This document shows, piece by piece, positions 34,974-47,938 of a stretch of DNA of 64,000 bases. A model generated the notes under the pieces. That model had not been told where the DNA came from and did not search any database. It saw only the letters and a list, made by a program, of their open reading frames with translations. A program made the translations under genes and the position numbers. How positions within the stretch are numbered: the first letter of the stretch is position 1; each line of letters begins with the position of its first letter. Origin of the DNA: Ophiosphaerella korrae (taxonomy: Eukaryota > Ascomycota > Dothideomycetes > Pleosporales > Phaeosphaeriaceae); assembly GCA_028456385.1 (NCBI GenBank), contig JALNQF010000004.1:372001-436000 (forward strand), given 5' to 3'.

Positions 34974-35473
34974 TTAAAAACCGTCTTTACTGAATTCCTT
35001 GGCGTTCAGTGGAAGTCTCTCGATGTCAGTAAATGTGTTCTCGGGAAACTCAGCGACCTTTTTCCTGGGCGTGGCTTTCTTCCTGCACGGTGTAACGTCG
35101 TTGTCGCTGGCATCCACTGTCTTCCTCTTATTGGGCGTCATCGGAGAGGCCATGTTGGTGGACGTAGCTATCGTCTCCATCAGCTGAGACAATCTCATGT
35201 AACTGCTGAATTTTACATACCGCGCTTCAAGGTTGGCTGCACAGGCTCGAACACCTCGCCCTTGTCAACGCGAGCCCTGAGCTCTTTTGACTTGGCAATC
35301 ACCGCTCGAAACGTATGCTGGAAGCTGCTTGCGGTGCGAGTACCGTCAAGGGCACTCATCATCTCGTACTGCTTCGTCGATAGCGATGTGGTGCCGGTAG
35401 CCATGAGTACAGCCGCGACGACATCAGCGCTGAACATTTTGGATGCATCTTTCTCCGCCGCTCCTTTTGCCAT
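34974..35473 (-). CDS. Small basic, probably nuclear protein of unknown function (148 aa)
   Basis: Two exons, 35473-35221 and 35167-34974. The 53-nt intron has a GTATGT donor; of the possible acceptors only ATAG at 35168 keeps a long frame. Residues 10-75 form an alpha-helical domain (FSADVVAAVLMATGTTSLST, then YEMMSALDGTRTASSFQHTF and a basic helix). This resembles a short conserved fungal module with a YEMM-ALDG-RTASSFQ core. Residues about 92-118 are Lys/Arg/Pro-rich (TPNKRKTVD and PCRKKATPRKKV), a likely nuclear localisation or DNA/chromatin-binding tail. No named domain is recognised. If the intron is not spliced the protein ends at KRGM, so the C-terminus depends on the splice. Confidence 0.7.
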
Positions 35474-35927
35474 GATGATTTTTTTAGGTGTCCGGTAGCT
35501 TTTGAAATATGTGGAAGAGCTGCGTTGTGGTTGAAGAGTGAGGTTGACAAACGGCCTAATGTAGGCTGGTGATCTGGTTGAATTAGAAGCACGGTGAAGA
35601 GAGGAGTTTAGAGAACAGTTATGGTGAGAGTGAGAGTGAGTGCTCGCCAGGCTGCAGCAGGGCCTGCCTGCGTTTGACCTCACCTTCACTTTGGAAAGAC
35701 CCAACACCGCGTGCACTCAGCATGTGCTTTGCTGCTACAAGAAGAATGTAGCGCACTCAAGTAGTCGACTTTAGTGAACAGCAACAAGTAAAAGTCCTTG
35801 TGTAACGGCTACTATCTAGATCCAAGAATGTCCCAGGCTGTAGCAATAGCACGTAGTAGAGCTACAAAATCTTGCTCCTATACACTTTTTTCATATATTT
35901 AGTTAACCGCAATCTGCATTGCCCACC
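35474..35927. other. Intergenic region, 454 bp
   Basis: Promoter of the small basic protein gene and 3' end of the SET/MYND gene. No gene seen. Confidence 0.5.
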
Positions 35928-37629
35928 TTACACTTTGATCCAGTCACCCATTTCCATTAGATGATCCCTTTGAAGCTCTAGCTCTTCATTCAAAGCAACT
36001 TCATTAGGTGTTCCACCTACACTTCGCTCTAGTTGTTCCATTATTTCCCTAGCCTTCTTAGCCACGCTCCTCGTGAAGGCGCTCTTTGGACCATGGCTCA
36101 AGCTACAGGAATCAAGAACCTGCTTGACAAGCATCATTGCAATTATGCCCAGTTCGACACCCGGCGCTCCCAGGCCTCCTGGTACGCTTGTAGTGTATGC
36201 TGCCACCATAGCCATCTGCCAGGTCAGCACCACGCGCACGGGGTGAAATGGCACAGGATAGAGCTTGGCAAGGGTATGCTTGTATCGCTTTGCGCATTGT
36301 GCCCATGCGATCTGGAATTTGCCAACTGCGATCAGGTTCACAATGAGATCGTCTCGCAACGCCGGAAAAGGTTGCCGGTGCAAAGGCCACAGACCAGATT
36401 CATGGAAAAGTCTCATCCCTTCTTCAATCTTTACAATAGCTTCATTTGGATCTTGCAACCCCTGACTTTGTTCATACACTTCGAATATCTTGCCTTGAAT
36501 GGCCGCAGCTCGTTTCTCATCGTGTGAGTCTCCAACATAGTTTGCTGGATCATGAGCATAGTCCTCCTTCACGTATATGGCGTCAGCGGCCGCCTTAACT
36601 TTCGAAGTGACCAATCGAGGATTAATAGCCCAAGCGTCTTCAGCAAGTGCTGTGCCTTTCTGGCACTTGGTGCAGTTGCATTTGAAGAACCAGCGGGCTT
36701 TGAGTTCACTCTGGCGCCGGTGGTAAGGGTTCGTAGGATCGATGTAAGAGATATAGATTTCCTCGTCTTTCTGGATAGGTTTGAGTGTTCGAAGAGATAC
36801 AGAAGGCCCATCCATCATTACGAAGGCATTGGGATCACAAGAGTGGTTGACATGTCCAAGTGTTGGATCCAAGATCAACCCTAGTGGGTCGAGGGTAGGT
36901 GTGATGAGCGTCATTGAATTTGTGAGTACCTGCGACAAGTTAGTACGGCCTGATAATAGCGGCGGTGACGCACCCTAGCATACATATCTGCAACGAAGTC
37001 TTTGTTAAATTGGTTCTGCGTCGACGACAACTCGCTAGCTCCCGTGGCCATTAGTTCAATATTACCAAAAACCCCAGCTTGCTTGAAGTCATTGCTGTGC
37101 GTCTGAAGCTGGCAAAGCTCGTCCCATTGAGCATCGGATATAAGACCATGGTTTCGTCTAGTCAAGAGTTCCATGCACGCCAGGACAGCCTTGGGAATCT
37201 CTTTTCCTGCCAATGATCGTAGGTTGTTGCATTCGGGCTTATGACCACGATGCCAAGCTTCCTTTTGACATCTCTGTCCCAACATGAGCCTTAGTTTGAA
37301 GTTATTTGAGTTTATCCTCATACCTTGCTACAATATGCGAATCGTCTGCATGCGGCACATTTTTGAACCTTGGCGTCTTCTGGGACATATAGCCTTGTGC
37401 CTGTCTTGGCACCTTCGACCCAGAGGTAGCAGTTTGCGCATGTGTCTTCAAGGCATTGAGAGTCTAATGACCCAACAAGTGGTCGACTTAACCCTATAAT
37501 CTCTTCGCCATTCCCAAAGTTGCGACCTGCAAAGACACCATTTCCAATGCTATTACTGTCAATGTCAACAGATTTGGTTATGTAAAAGGACTCTGGCGAC
37601 GCATCAACTGCATTGGACAAATTTTCCAT
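35928..37629 (-). CDS. SET/MYND-domain (SMYD-like) protein lysine methyltransferase (535 aa)
   Basis: Three exons: 37629-37324, 37273-36974 and 36929-35928. Introns are 44-50 nt and the frame is intact. The split SET domain starts near residue 25 (GNGVFAGRNFGNGEEIIG). A MYND zinc finger is inserted at about 63-117 (CANCYLW, then QKCAACRRFAYCSKRCQ and HKPEC). The catalytic SET core follows with GHVNHSCDPN and the Tyr-bearing EEIYISYIDPTNPYHRRQ. The post-SET Cys cluster is FKCNCTKC. A C-terminal TPR-like helical region extends to the end (AWAQCAKRYKHTLAKLYP). This is the SMYD layout; fungal members methylate histone or non-histone lysines, and the substrate cannot be told from sequence. All S-adenosylmethionine-binding residues I would look for (NHSC) are present. 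Confidence 0.9.
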
Positions 37630-37879
37630 GCTTTCAATGAAATATCACCGAGTAGCAGCGGTCAATGAATGTCGATGAAATAGGATGGGTGAGATAGTTA
37701 TCCAGTGTTGTTTGCGTCAAGAAACAGAAGTTGAGGTTTGGAGCTAACTGTAACGTTATTAGGCTTGAATAGAAAACGCTAATGCGCCGATCTCACGCTC
37801 AGGATATGGCACAACCACATCCTTTCTAACTTCATCGTCTTACAAAATCAACGCAACGTCCTAGACCAACACAATTCCA

Positions 37880-39723
37880 TCACACTGCTTCTACACTTGA
37901 CTTCTTCGCCTTAACACTATCACATGGAAGACCGAATGCGAAAAGGAACGAAATTGCTGTAACAATGGCGTCAAGGTAGAGAGTTTCCAGGAGAGCAGTG
38001 ATATATGACCGCAGGACTCCCGCCATTTGTTCAGCTTCAGCGACTTTGTGCAGGCAAATAGTTCCTGCTGCGAAGAGGGCTTTTAGATCAACGCCGGGAA
38101 CATTTTTCATTAGCTCTTTGGCCAATTACTCATTGACGATCGTTTTGGAAAGAGCTGCGGATAAAGCCCCTCCAAACATCTGGAGGAAACTGACAGTCAC
38201 AATGCCGACAGGTGTGTCTTCTTGGCTTAGGATAGATTGAACAGCAACCAACGGACCAGCTACAAACGTGCCTGCACCGAAACTACACACAACTAAATAC
38301 CCGATCCAGTGTGCAGAGTTTGTATCGACTTTCATGGTGGCCAATAATCCACAACCAACCGATAGTAAATCCGAACCGAGCAGCAGAAATGGATTGTAGT
38401 ATCCGAATAAAGATGTAAACCCACCCGCTATCAGGGTCGAGACGGTCTGAGCGAGCATGGCCGGTAGCAGGTAGAATCCGGATTTCACGGGCGAGTTTCC
38501 CTTGACGATCTTTTTATGTCAGGTCTGCTACTCTTCTTTGCTACAATTCTTAACATACCTGAAACCATTCTGGCATCCACAAACCTAACATACTCTGTGC
38601 TCCTATGCCCAACATGGCAGAAATGCATGCTAGAAGAACTGTGCGATTTGTAAGGATCGAGGGAGGGGTATCATGGCCATATCTCCCCTACGCCATTGGT
38701 AGAATCCGAAAAGGATAAGGATCACGCCTTCGCCTACGAATAAGCTAACGATACAACTAGAGTCCCACGGGTATGTAACACCGCCCCATTGTAACGCCGG
38801 CAGGGTCATGAAGATGGACTAAAGATGACCACACCCGAAAGGTCTAGCCTATAGATTTGTTCGTTAATAGGCTTGTTGTCGACTGCTCAGCTCGGTAGAT
38901 TGAACATGACTAATTTTAGTTCACAAAGTCAATGTATGTAACATGCAGTACGTTCTTTGGTGTTACTCACATATCAATACAGCAATTGTAACAGCATCTA
39001 GCGGAATATTGATATAAACGACCCATTGCCATGATGCATGTTGTGTAAAGATTCTCCCTAGAAGCGGTTCGCATATAATCGCGATGCCAAAGTTCGCGAA
39101 AATGACTCTAGTGTAAAGCGCGCGCAAACGAACAGTCACAACGATCACGATAATGAATAGAGTTACAGAAATTAGCCCGGCAGCGCCTATTCCGGAAACA
39201 AAACGGCCAATGATCAGAATATTGGACGATGTAGCTGAACACGATATGGCAGAGCCAATCTCGAAAATGAGGAAGAGAACAAGAAATGTCCATTATCTAG
39301 CATCGGCTCTGAACATTTATCTTCAGATAAGTCCCTATCTTCAAAGGAAATTTGGCATAAAGCTTGTCGCTTAGAGGCTGGAAAGCACTTCTGTTGTATG
39401 GTTATTGGGGGCTCAACTACCAAGGGATAATCGACTAACATTGAAAATGTGTATGCACTCATGTACCAGCCAATATCATTTGTTGACCGGAATTTCTCGG
39501 TTATGAGTGGGATCGCTATTGCTAATATGGACATATCAAGTGCTATCAAGAAGACCGCCAATCCAAGTCCAAAAATGATGGTATGAAGTTTGGTTCCAGA
39601 CAGCGCGTAATCGTCTTCTGCCTTCGGGGCCTTTCCCTCGGCAAATTCTTCTAGAAATGAGGTTTTAGCGCCATTTTAGCGGCCTTTCTCTGCAATAGTA
39701 GTTGACTTAGCAGCAATGGCCAT
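37880..39723 (-). pseudogene. MFS drug:H+ antiporter (DHA2, 14-TM type) pseudogene
   Basis: Homologous segments run in order on the minus strand from ATG 39723 (MAIAAKSTTIAEKG) to TAA 37880. TM1 shows the DHA2 signature LDMSILAIAIPLITEKF. Later pieces include SSNILIIGRFVSGIGAAGLI, QHASWQWVVYINIPLDAVTI, GVILILFGFYQWRRGDMAMI and FGAGTFVAGPLVAVQSILSQ. Lesions seen: in-frame TAA at 39676-39678, TGA at 38887-38889 and TAA at 38126-38128; a splice donor changed to AT near 39338; and at least two frameshifts (near 38835 and 38680). Each stop is one C-to-T change from a Gln or Arg codon. It is divergent from an intact Zn2Cys6 regulator, which may once have controlled it. Confidence 0.85.
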
Positions 39724-40065
39724 GCCTCAATGTTTTGGCGTGTTTGGTGTTGGGTACTGTGCTAGAGAACTACACATGGTGGTGCAGGTAGCATATTTAA
39801 AGTTTGTTGCTTGATGTAAGTCATCCTCTCTAATGTTTGATACATACTCTCGCATTATTCTTCCATGCTCTCGCATCACCCAGTCGGAATCTGACGTCTA
39901 AAAGATGCGCCGCTCCGCTTACTGGTCTGTGCACACGGAAGGGAACGCATACACTTTAATAGACTCTCCCCCCATGCACCATCAAAACAGATGATTTTTA
40001 AAAAAAAAATCCCGTCGGGGGCGGCCTAATTTTTGTATACCAAAATCTTCAGGGACTCCGATATC
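39724..40065. promoter_or_regulatory. Divergent promoter region, transporter pseudogene / Zn2Cys6 regulator
   Basis: 342 bp between the ATG of the dead transporter and the ATG of the intact regulator. It is AT-rich with an A9 run near 40001. A transporter and regulator sharing one promoter is a common layout for regulated efflux or uptake in fungi. Confidence 0.5.
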
Positions 40066-42402
40066 ATGTCAACAGCAGTGGCAGTCAAGCGACTTCGCAA
40101 GTCATGCATGCCATGCATTAGGGCAAAAGCCAAATGCTCACCCTCAGCGCAACGACCGGACGAATGCCATCGATGCATGAGGCTTAGTAAACAATGCATT
40201 TTCGAGGCTGTAGCTAAAAAACCTGGGCCAGGTCCAAAATCAAGATCGTACGTACGGAAGTGGTTGTCGGTGGGATATCCTGTCCGATTCTGAGAGTTCA
40301 ACATGCAGCCTCAAAATCAGCTGACAATACCCTATGACTATCAAGTTACCTAAATTCTCATTGAATATTCCTGAAACTGTCTGGTTGACGGTCCTTGCTG
40401 ACTTCACCAACAGGCGAGTAAAGCAACTCGAACAGCGTGTGGAGAGTCTGATCGATCTGATTACTACAAAAAATGATGTCGACAATACTCGTGATGATGA
40501 CGTCCCAAACCAAGTCATCACACCAGAATCTAGCATGGCAACATGTCCTGCGTCTCATGACTCGCCAAAGGATCCCATTCACAAGGTTGAGCCACCAGCC
40601 TTTCAGTTCTACGATCCCGTTGGTGCCGGTCTTATTGAAGAGCAGCATGCCTATCGCCTTGTGAGGGAATTTAGGACATCATTCATTCTATCCTTTCCTT
40701 TCGTCGTCATAGATGTTGATGGGCCAACTTTGCGCCGACAACAGCCTTTCCTCTTCCACGCCATCCTATCTGTGACCACATATGATACCCCAAAAATACA
40801 GTATCAACTCTCTGAAGAGCTGAGACACCAAATTGCGCGTACCATCGAATTCTCACACAAAAGTTTTGGAATACTACAGGGACTACTTGTGTATATTGCT
40901 TGGTATCACACATTTTATTATCCCTCGAACCAACAGATTGCACTCTTGATACAGTTCTGCGTAGCTTTAGTACAAGACCTAGGCTTGTCTAAAAATAGCA
41001 GGGCAAGGCCCGGAGGATGGTCTGTCCCAGATGATCTAATTCCTGGAAAATCCAAGGGCACTCTTTGCGAAAAACGGGCTTACCTCGGAACATTCTTCCT
41101 TAGTGTAATGTGAGTGAGCCGTTATATGTATGCTAGAAATCTATTGATCAATGGCATAGGTTCGCTCAAGCTTGGAGGAAACGAATTACACTGCCATACA
41201 CTCGTCACATGGCGCAATGTTGCGATGCTTTCATCGAATCTTCAGTACCAACAGACGAGCTCATTCGCCCGATGATTCAAGCAAGCGAACTTCTTTCTCG
41301 AATCAATGATCACTTTTCCTATGATGATATCGAGAATTCAGATGTCAGAGGAGAACTGTTGCTTGTGATGTCGACTACTAACTTTTCCGTGGAGTTAAAG
41401 CGCATCAGAGAGTCGGCTTCTTCAACTGCATTGTTGAAACAGAGCAGTAAGTCGGTACATCAACCTTGTGTGTTTTTACTTTTGGAATGACGAATCTATC
41501 CAGCCACTTTATCATTGATGTTTTTGTTGGTCGATATCGGGATCAATGAAGTCTGCCTTCATACCTCGTTGTGGTGCCTTTCATCTAAGCAGACAACTTT
41601 GCCACTATCGCTTAATAGGCTCAAGATGCTTCATCATACGATGGAGAGCGCTACATCATACATGAAAATACTGCTCCAGGTTCCGCGCTCATCACTATTC
41701 CACCTGGGATTGAGCTCATGGTCAGCATGGTTCTATGCAGTTATTATACTCTGTAAACTTGTTTTCCTCCGAGAGAATGAGCTCCTCGGACGCACACATT
41801 TGGAAGATCTGCCAGAAGAGATTATCAAACATCAACGACAAAGCATGGAGGACCCGTTGCGTAATGGTATAGGGCCCGAAATTACTCTTGATGAGACAGG
41901 TTGGTCATCACTGGCTGTTGCTCAGGAGTACAACGTTCACAAACTATTTGTGGCGTTTACAGAGAAGCTAAGATTCACACTCCCAGCAGGTTGTGGGGTC
42001 TGGTGTAAGCTTAGGGATGAGCGAGGTCCACTATATGCCGTCGCTTGTTTACAAAAGTTAATGCTCCAGGGCTTTGTAAAGCACATGGATCGACTAGCCC
42101 CGGCCAAGGCCACCAACAGTCTTGCAAACCAACCGAGCGACGATCTACTCACGACTGCTTCTTGTCGTTCTAATGGAAGATGGCAGCCCACGCAAACTGC
42201 TCCGAATAATTCTGGGATAATATCCAGCGGACCGAATGCACTACGGTTTGCAACTTATATGAACTTTGACTCGATCAATTTTGATGGCATCACACTTCCG
42301 GCTTCGGTCATGGCATCACAAAGTTTTGAAGACCCCTTCGGCGATTTGATGTGGGATATGGCTATGGACGACTTTTCCTTGCCCATGTTTGATATGGGCT
42401 GA
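40066..42402 (+). CDS. Zn2Cys6 transcription factor with fungal-specific TF domain (687 aa)
   Basis: Four exons: 40066-40247, 40414-41109, 41160-41446 and 41504-42402. Intron 1 is 166 nt, the others 50-57, and all joins keep frame. The binuclear cluster is at residues 13-43 (KSCMPCIRAKAKCSPSAQRP then CHRCMRLSKQC), followed by a Pro/Lys linker and a short dimerisation helix (RVKQLEQRVESLIDLI). The middle region has the fungal-specific regulatory domain, with YLGTFFLSVMFAQAWRKR and CVALVQDLGLSKN. The C-terminus is acidic and hydrophobic (DPFGDLMWDMAMDDFSLPMF), a classic activation-domain composition. It is expected to be a nuclear sequence-specific activator. The gene is divergent from a decayed MFS transporter, so its original target may be lost. 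Confidence 0.9.
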
Positions 42403-42837
42403 AACAATAAGCTCCATATACGATCCTTGAAGTCTTTCTTTTGAGGCAATGTGTGTGTGTGTGTGTGTGTGTTGAGATTTGTGAATTTCCTGGGAATAGT
42501 CATCAATGAAGCAAATATTGGTTAATTAGGAAGAAGTTGTTTAGCAGGAGTTGGTAAATCCCGATTCAATATTAACATTTCAATGCAACCTGAGATGTGG
42601 GCAAAAATGCACATTCAATAACAGTATATATATATGTACGACGAACAAGGTAGCGAGTGGAAACAGGCGGAGGCAGTGTAAGTTGAGACTAACATCATCG
42701 CGATTGAAAGGAAAGGAGCACTGATGATTTCAACGTTTCGCAGGCCTCTTGCCTAGGAACAGAGGACTGACGAGCCCGCATTACCTTCTCTACTCGTAAT
42801 TAGCAATAATGTTCCTCTGCCGACTTGTACATACCTA
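42403..42837. other. Convergent intergenic region with (GT)11
   Basis: 3' flanks of the Zn2Cys6 regulator and the xylanase. A GT microsatellite lies at 42451-42472. No gene seen. Confidence 0.6.
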
Positions 42838-45092
<2,255 letters not shown>

Positions 45093-46389
45093 ATGTCGCC
45101 GCCACAGTTGTCCTCCCGGGCATGTTTCTGCAGTACGTCGTACCACCTGTCTGCTGCTTGTTGTAAGACCTCACACTTGTCCAGTACTACGGCATTCTCG
45201 CTTGGCTACCTTACCGGCACGTCGATTCCTCCACCTGTCGCCTACACGCCCCGCCATGTCCGAATTTGCAGCCTATACTGCCAATGATGGCAAAACCGTC
45301 CCAGCTAAGGAGGTCAATGGCGATGGCAATGGCAATGCCTGGGGTGCGCTAGAGAACCCTGCCGCCTTCGACTTCCGTTCCGACGTACATACGACTCCCA
45401 CGGCCTCGATGTTACAGGCAATCCAGCAATGCACCCTGCTCGATGATGTTTTCATGGAGGACCCCACTACCATGTCCCTCGAGCGCTTCATCGCTGATCT
45501 GACGGGCAAAGAAGACGCGCTGTTGGTGCTGTCAGGCACTATGGGTAACCAAGTCGCCCTGCGCTCGCATCTGACAGCCCCTCCACATGCAGTATTGTGT
45601 GACCGGCGGGGCCATATTACAAACTATGAAGCTGGTGGCGTTGCGATGCTCAGCCAGGCCATGACGCAACCAGTCGATGCCAAGAATGCCACATACATCA
45701 CGCTTGAGGAGGTGCAGCAGCACGCCGTCATTTCCGACGATGTTCACGCTTGCCCTACACGCGTCATATCGCTTGAGAATACGCTCAACGGCGCCATCAT
45801 GCCATTGTCCGAGGTGCGGCGGATATCAGCCTGGGCGCGAGAGCATGGTATTATTATGCACTTGGATGGCGCTCGTTTGTGGGAGGCTGTGGCTGCCGGC
45901 GCTGGCACTCTCAAAGACTTCTGCGCCGAGTTTGACAGCATAAGCCTCTGCTTCAGCAAGGGCCTCGGAGCCCCAATAGGTAGCATCATTGTCGGCACGA
46001 AGACGTTCATAAAGCGGAGTCGCTGGATACGCAAGTCTATCGGCGGTGGGCTACGGCAGGCAGGTGTTATTGCTGCGCCTGCTCGCGTCGCAGTCGAGGA
46101 AACTTTTCTCGGTGGCAAGCTTGCCCAATCGCACGAAAATGCAAAGAAGATAGCCAAAATCTGGGCAGACCTGGGAGGCAAGCTACAGTATCCTGTAGAT
46201 ACTAACATGGTGTGGCTTAACCTCGAATTCCATGCCATTGATCCCAAGCACTTCGTTGGGCTTGCCAAGAAGCACGGCGTCGTGGTTCGTGGGGGCAGAT
46301 TTGTTGTGCATTACCAGATTGGCGAGGATGCGATCCAGAGACTGCGCACAGTCTTTACTGAAGTCTTGAAGGGTGAAGGTGCTGAGTGA
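45093..46389 (+). CDS. GLY1: L-threonine aldolase, PLP-dependent, with likely spliced mitochondrial leader
   Basis: The enzyme is a fold-type I PLP aldolase that splits L-threonine to glycine and acetaldehyde. From the internal ATG at 45256 (MSEFAAYT, 377 aa) it has AFDFRSDVHTTPT, LVLSGTMGNQ, the PLP-binding HLDGARLWEA (Asp204) and the Schiff-base Lys235 in LCFSKGLGAPIGS. Upstream in the same frame lies RRFLHLSPTRPA, a typical fungal mitochondrial presequence, but with no in-frame ATG. The ATG at 45093 (MSPPQLSSRACFC) joins that frame exactly if a 52-nt intron (45133-45184, GTACGT..CCAG) is removed, giving 414 aa with an Arg-rich, acid-free leader. I annotate the spliced form; the cytosolic form may also be made from 45256. 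Confidence 0.85.
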
Positions 46390-46431
46390 ACAAGGTTGGT
46401 GCGTGCAGTGGATGCTCGGAACACAATTAAC

Positions 46432-47183
46432 ATGGTTCTGCCAGCAGCCCGTATGATCGTCTCCGAGCATCCTGACAAGGTGCGCATGCTTGTCCTCGAG
46501 ACCGACGAGCCTCATCCAGACACACAAAAAGAGAAAGGATCCTTTGGCGACATACTTAGTCATATTAGTGGATATAGGTGAGGCACATACGCCAAAGTTG
46601 GGTATCGAGACGACAATGCAATACATTGTCGAGCTAGATGGAGGCCAGATACCGAAGAAAGAAGAAATCACAGAAGACATACATGCTATTTTGATTACGG
46701 GGAGCGAATGGGATGTGCATTGCGATGATGAGTGGATACACAAGCTCATGAATCTTATTCAATGTATGCCTACTATGATCGAAATGAGGACAACCCACTA
46801 GTTGAGAGACTAGATCTCTGGGTTCACCGTCCTGATATCCACTTTACAGGCATCTGCTTCGGTCACCAAATACTCTGTCGATCACTTGGGTCTGATGTTG
46901 CACCTGAAGCAAATGGCAAGTGGGAGTTATCCCGCTCTCCTATCATCCTCTCCGACGTTGGCCGCTCACCGTTCAACGTCCCCCAAACTCAAGATCACGT
47001 CCATCTCCATCAAATGCACCTTGATCACGTCATCAACCCTCCATCTGTCAGCACAACTGATCTCCTGCCGAGAGGCACCAAAGTACACGTGTGGGGTACA
47101 AGCGAACACACGGGCGTACAGGATTCATAGTTGCGAAGGCTGTCTTAAAATTTTTCCATGGCGATGATGATGTTATCGAGTAG
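46432..47183 (+). pseudogene. Class I glutamine-amidotransferase-like protein, pseudogene
   Basis: Pieces of one GATase1-like protein follow in order but in different frames. They are MLVLETDEPHPDTQKEKGSF (46486 on), then GEAHTPKLGIETTMQYIVEL and TEDIHAILITGSEWD (frame changed near 46575). Next is YAYYDRNEDNPLVERLDLWV with the nucleophile-elbow motif FTGICFGHQILCRSLG (frame changed again near 46765) and DHVHLHQMHLDHV. After HTGVQ the frame breaks, and the expected C-terminal catalytic His/Glu region is missing. Only a terminal FHGDDDVIE-type tail remains, ending at TAG 47181-47183. At least two frameshifts plus an internal deletion of perhaps 50-60 residues make it non-functional. It directly follows the threonine aldolase gene on the same strand. 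Confidence 0.78.
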
Positions 47184-47938
47184 GCATAAGCAAGTGGGGG
47201 TCGGAAAGCTGAGATGAAGCATCTAACAATCATACGTACGGGTCGTAAGCCGGGGAGTAGACTTACCAGACACAAGTCGCGTAATGCGTCCAGAGTGTGC
47301 TTCAGCATGCGTGCTTAGACGGGTTGGCTAGACATGGGCAAGTAGCAACCTGACGAATGAAGACAGGTGTTTATGAGTCAAAGAGATTTAAAAGGACACG
47401 AAATAGACAATCACGATATAGAATAACACCAACCAGCCTAAAAATTGTGCATTTGAATCATATGACATAGCACTCGGCCGACCCCACATTCCGCTAGCGG
47501 AAATAAGCCTTATCTCAATCGCGAAGGCATTTCCGGTTTGAGAATTGCTCCCTATTTCTTTCTACAATAGATATCGTTTGGTAATAAGGCTCACGGTTCG
47601 TGATGAAGGGAGCCAATCGAATGCCGAGAGGCGATATCGCCGGTATCATAGTCAGTATGTGCGTAACGGTGATAATGGGCAACTTTTTGAAGGAACTCCG
47701 CTACAAGCGCTCGCCGAAGAATACCCACCTAGCTAACGCCGCCTCCCTCTTTAACTCTAGCCGAGGCACTCAAACAGAGTATTATATATTCCGATACCCC
47801 AGTCCAGGTGTGCTTCGGGTGTAGCACTCTACGTTTTAGCCAATGACCCCTTGTCATTATTTATTTTTCTAATACACTGCCATCTCATTTTGAATACGGT
47901 ATAGGATTAGTATCAGGCTGCCACAACATCACCTAGTC
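47184..47938. other. Intergenic region upstream of MFS gene
   Basis: 755 bp with no supported gene. The ORFs at 47545-47736 and 47600-47824 lack domains. It is AT-rich from 47830, with a TTATTTATTT tract typical of fungal promoters. Confidence 0.5.
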
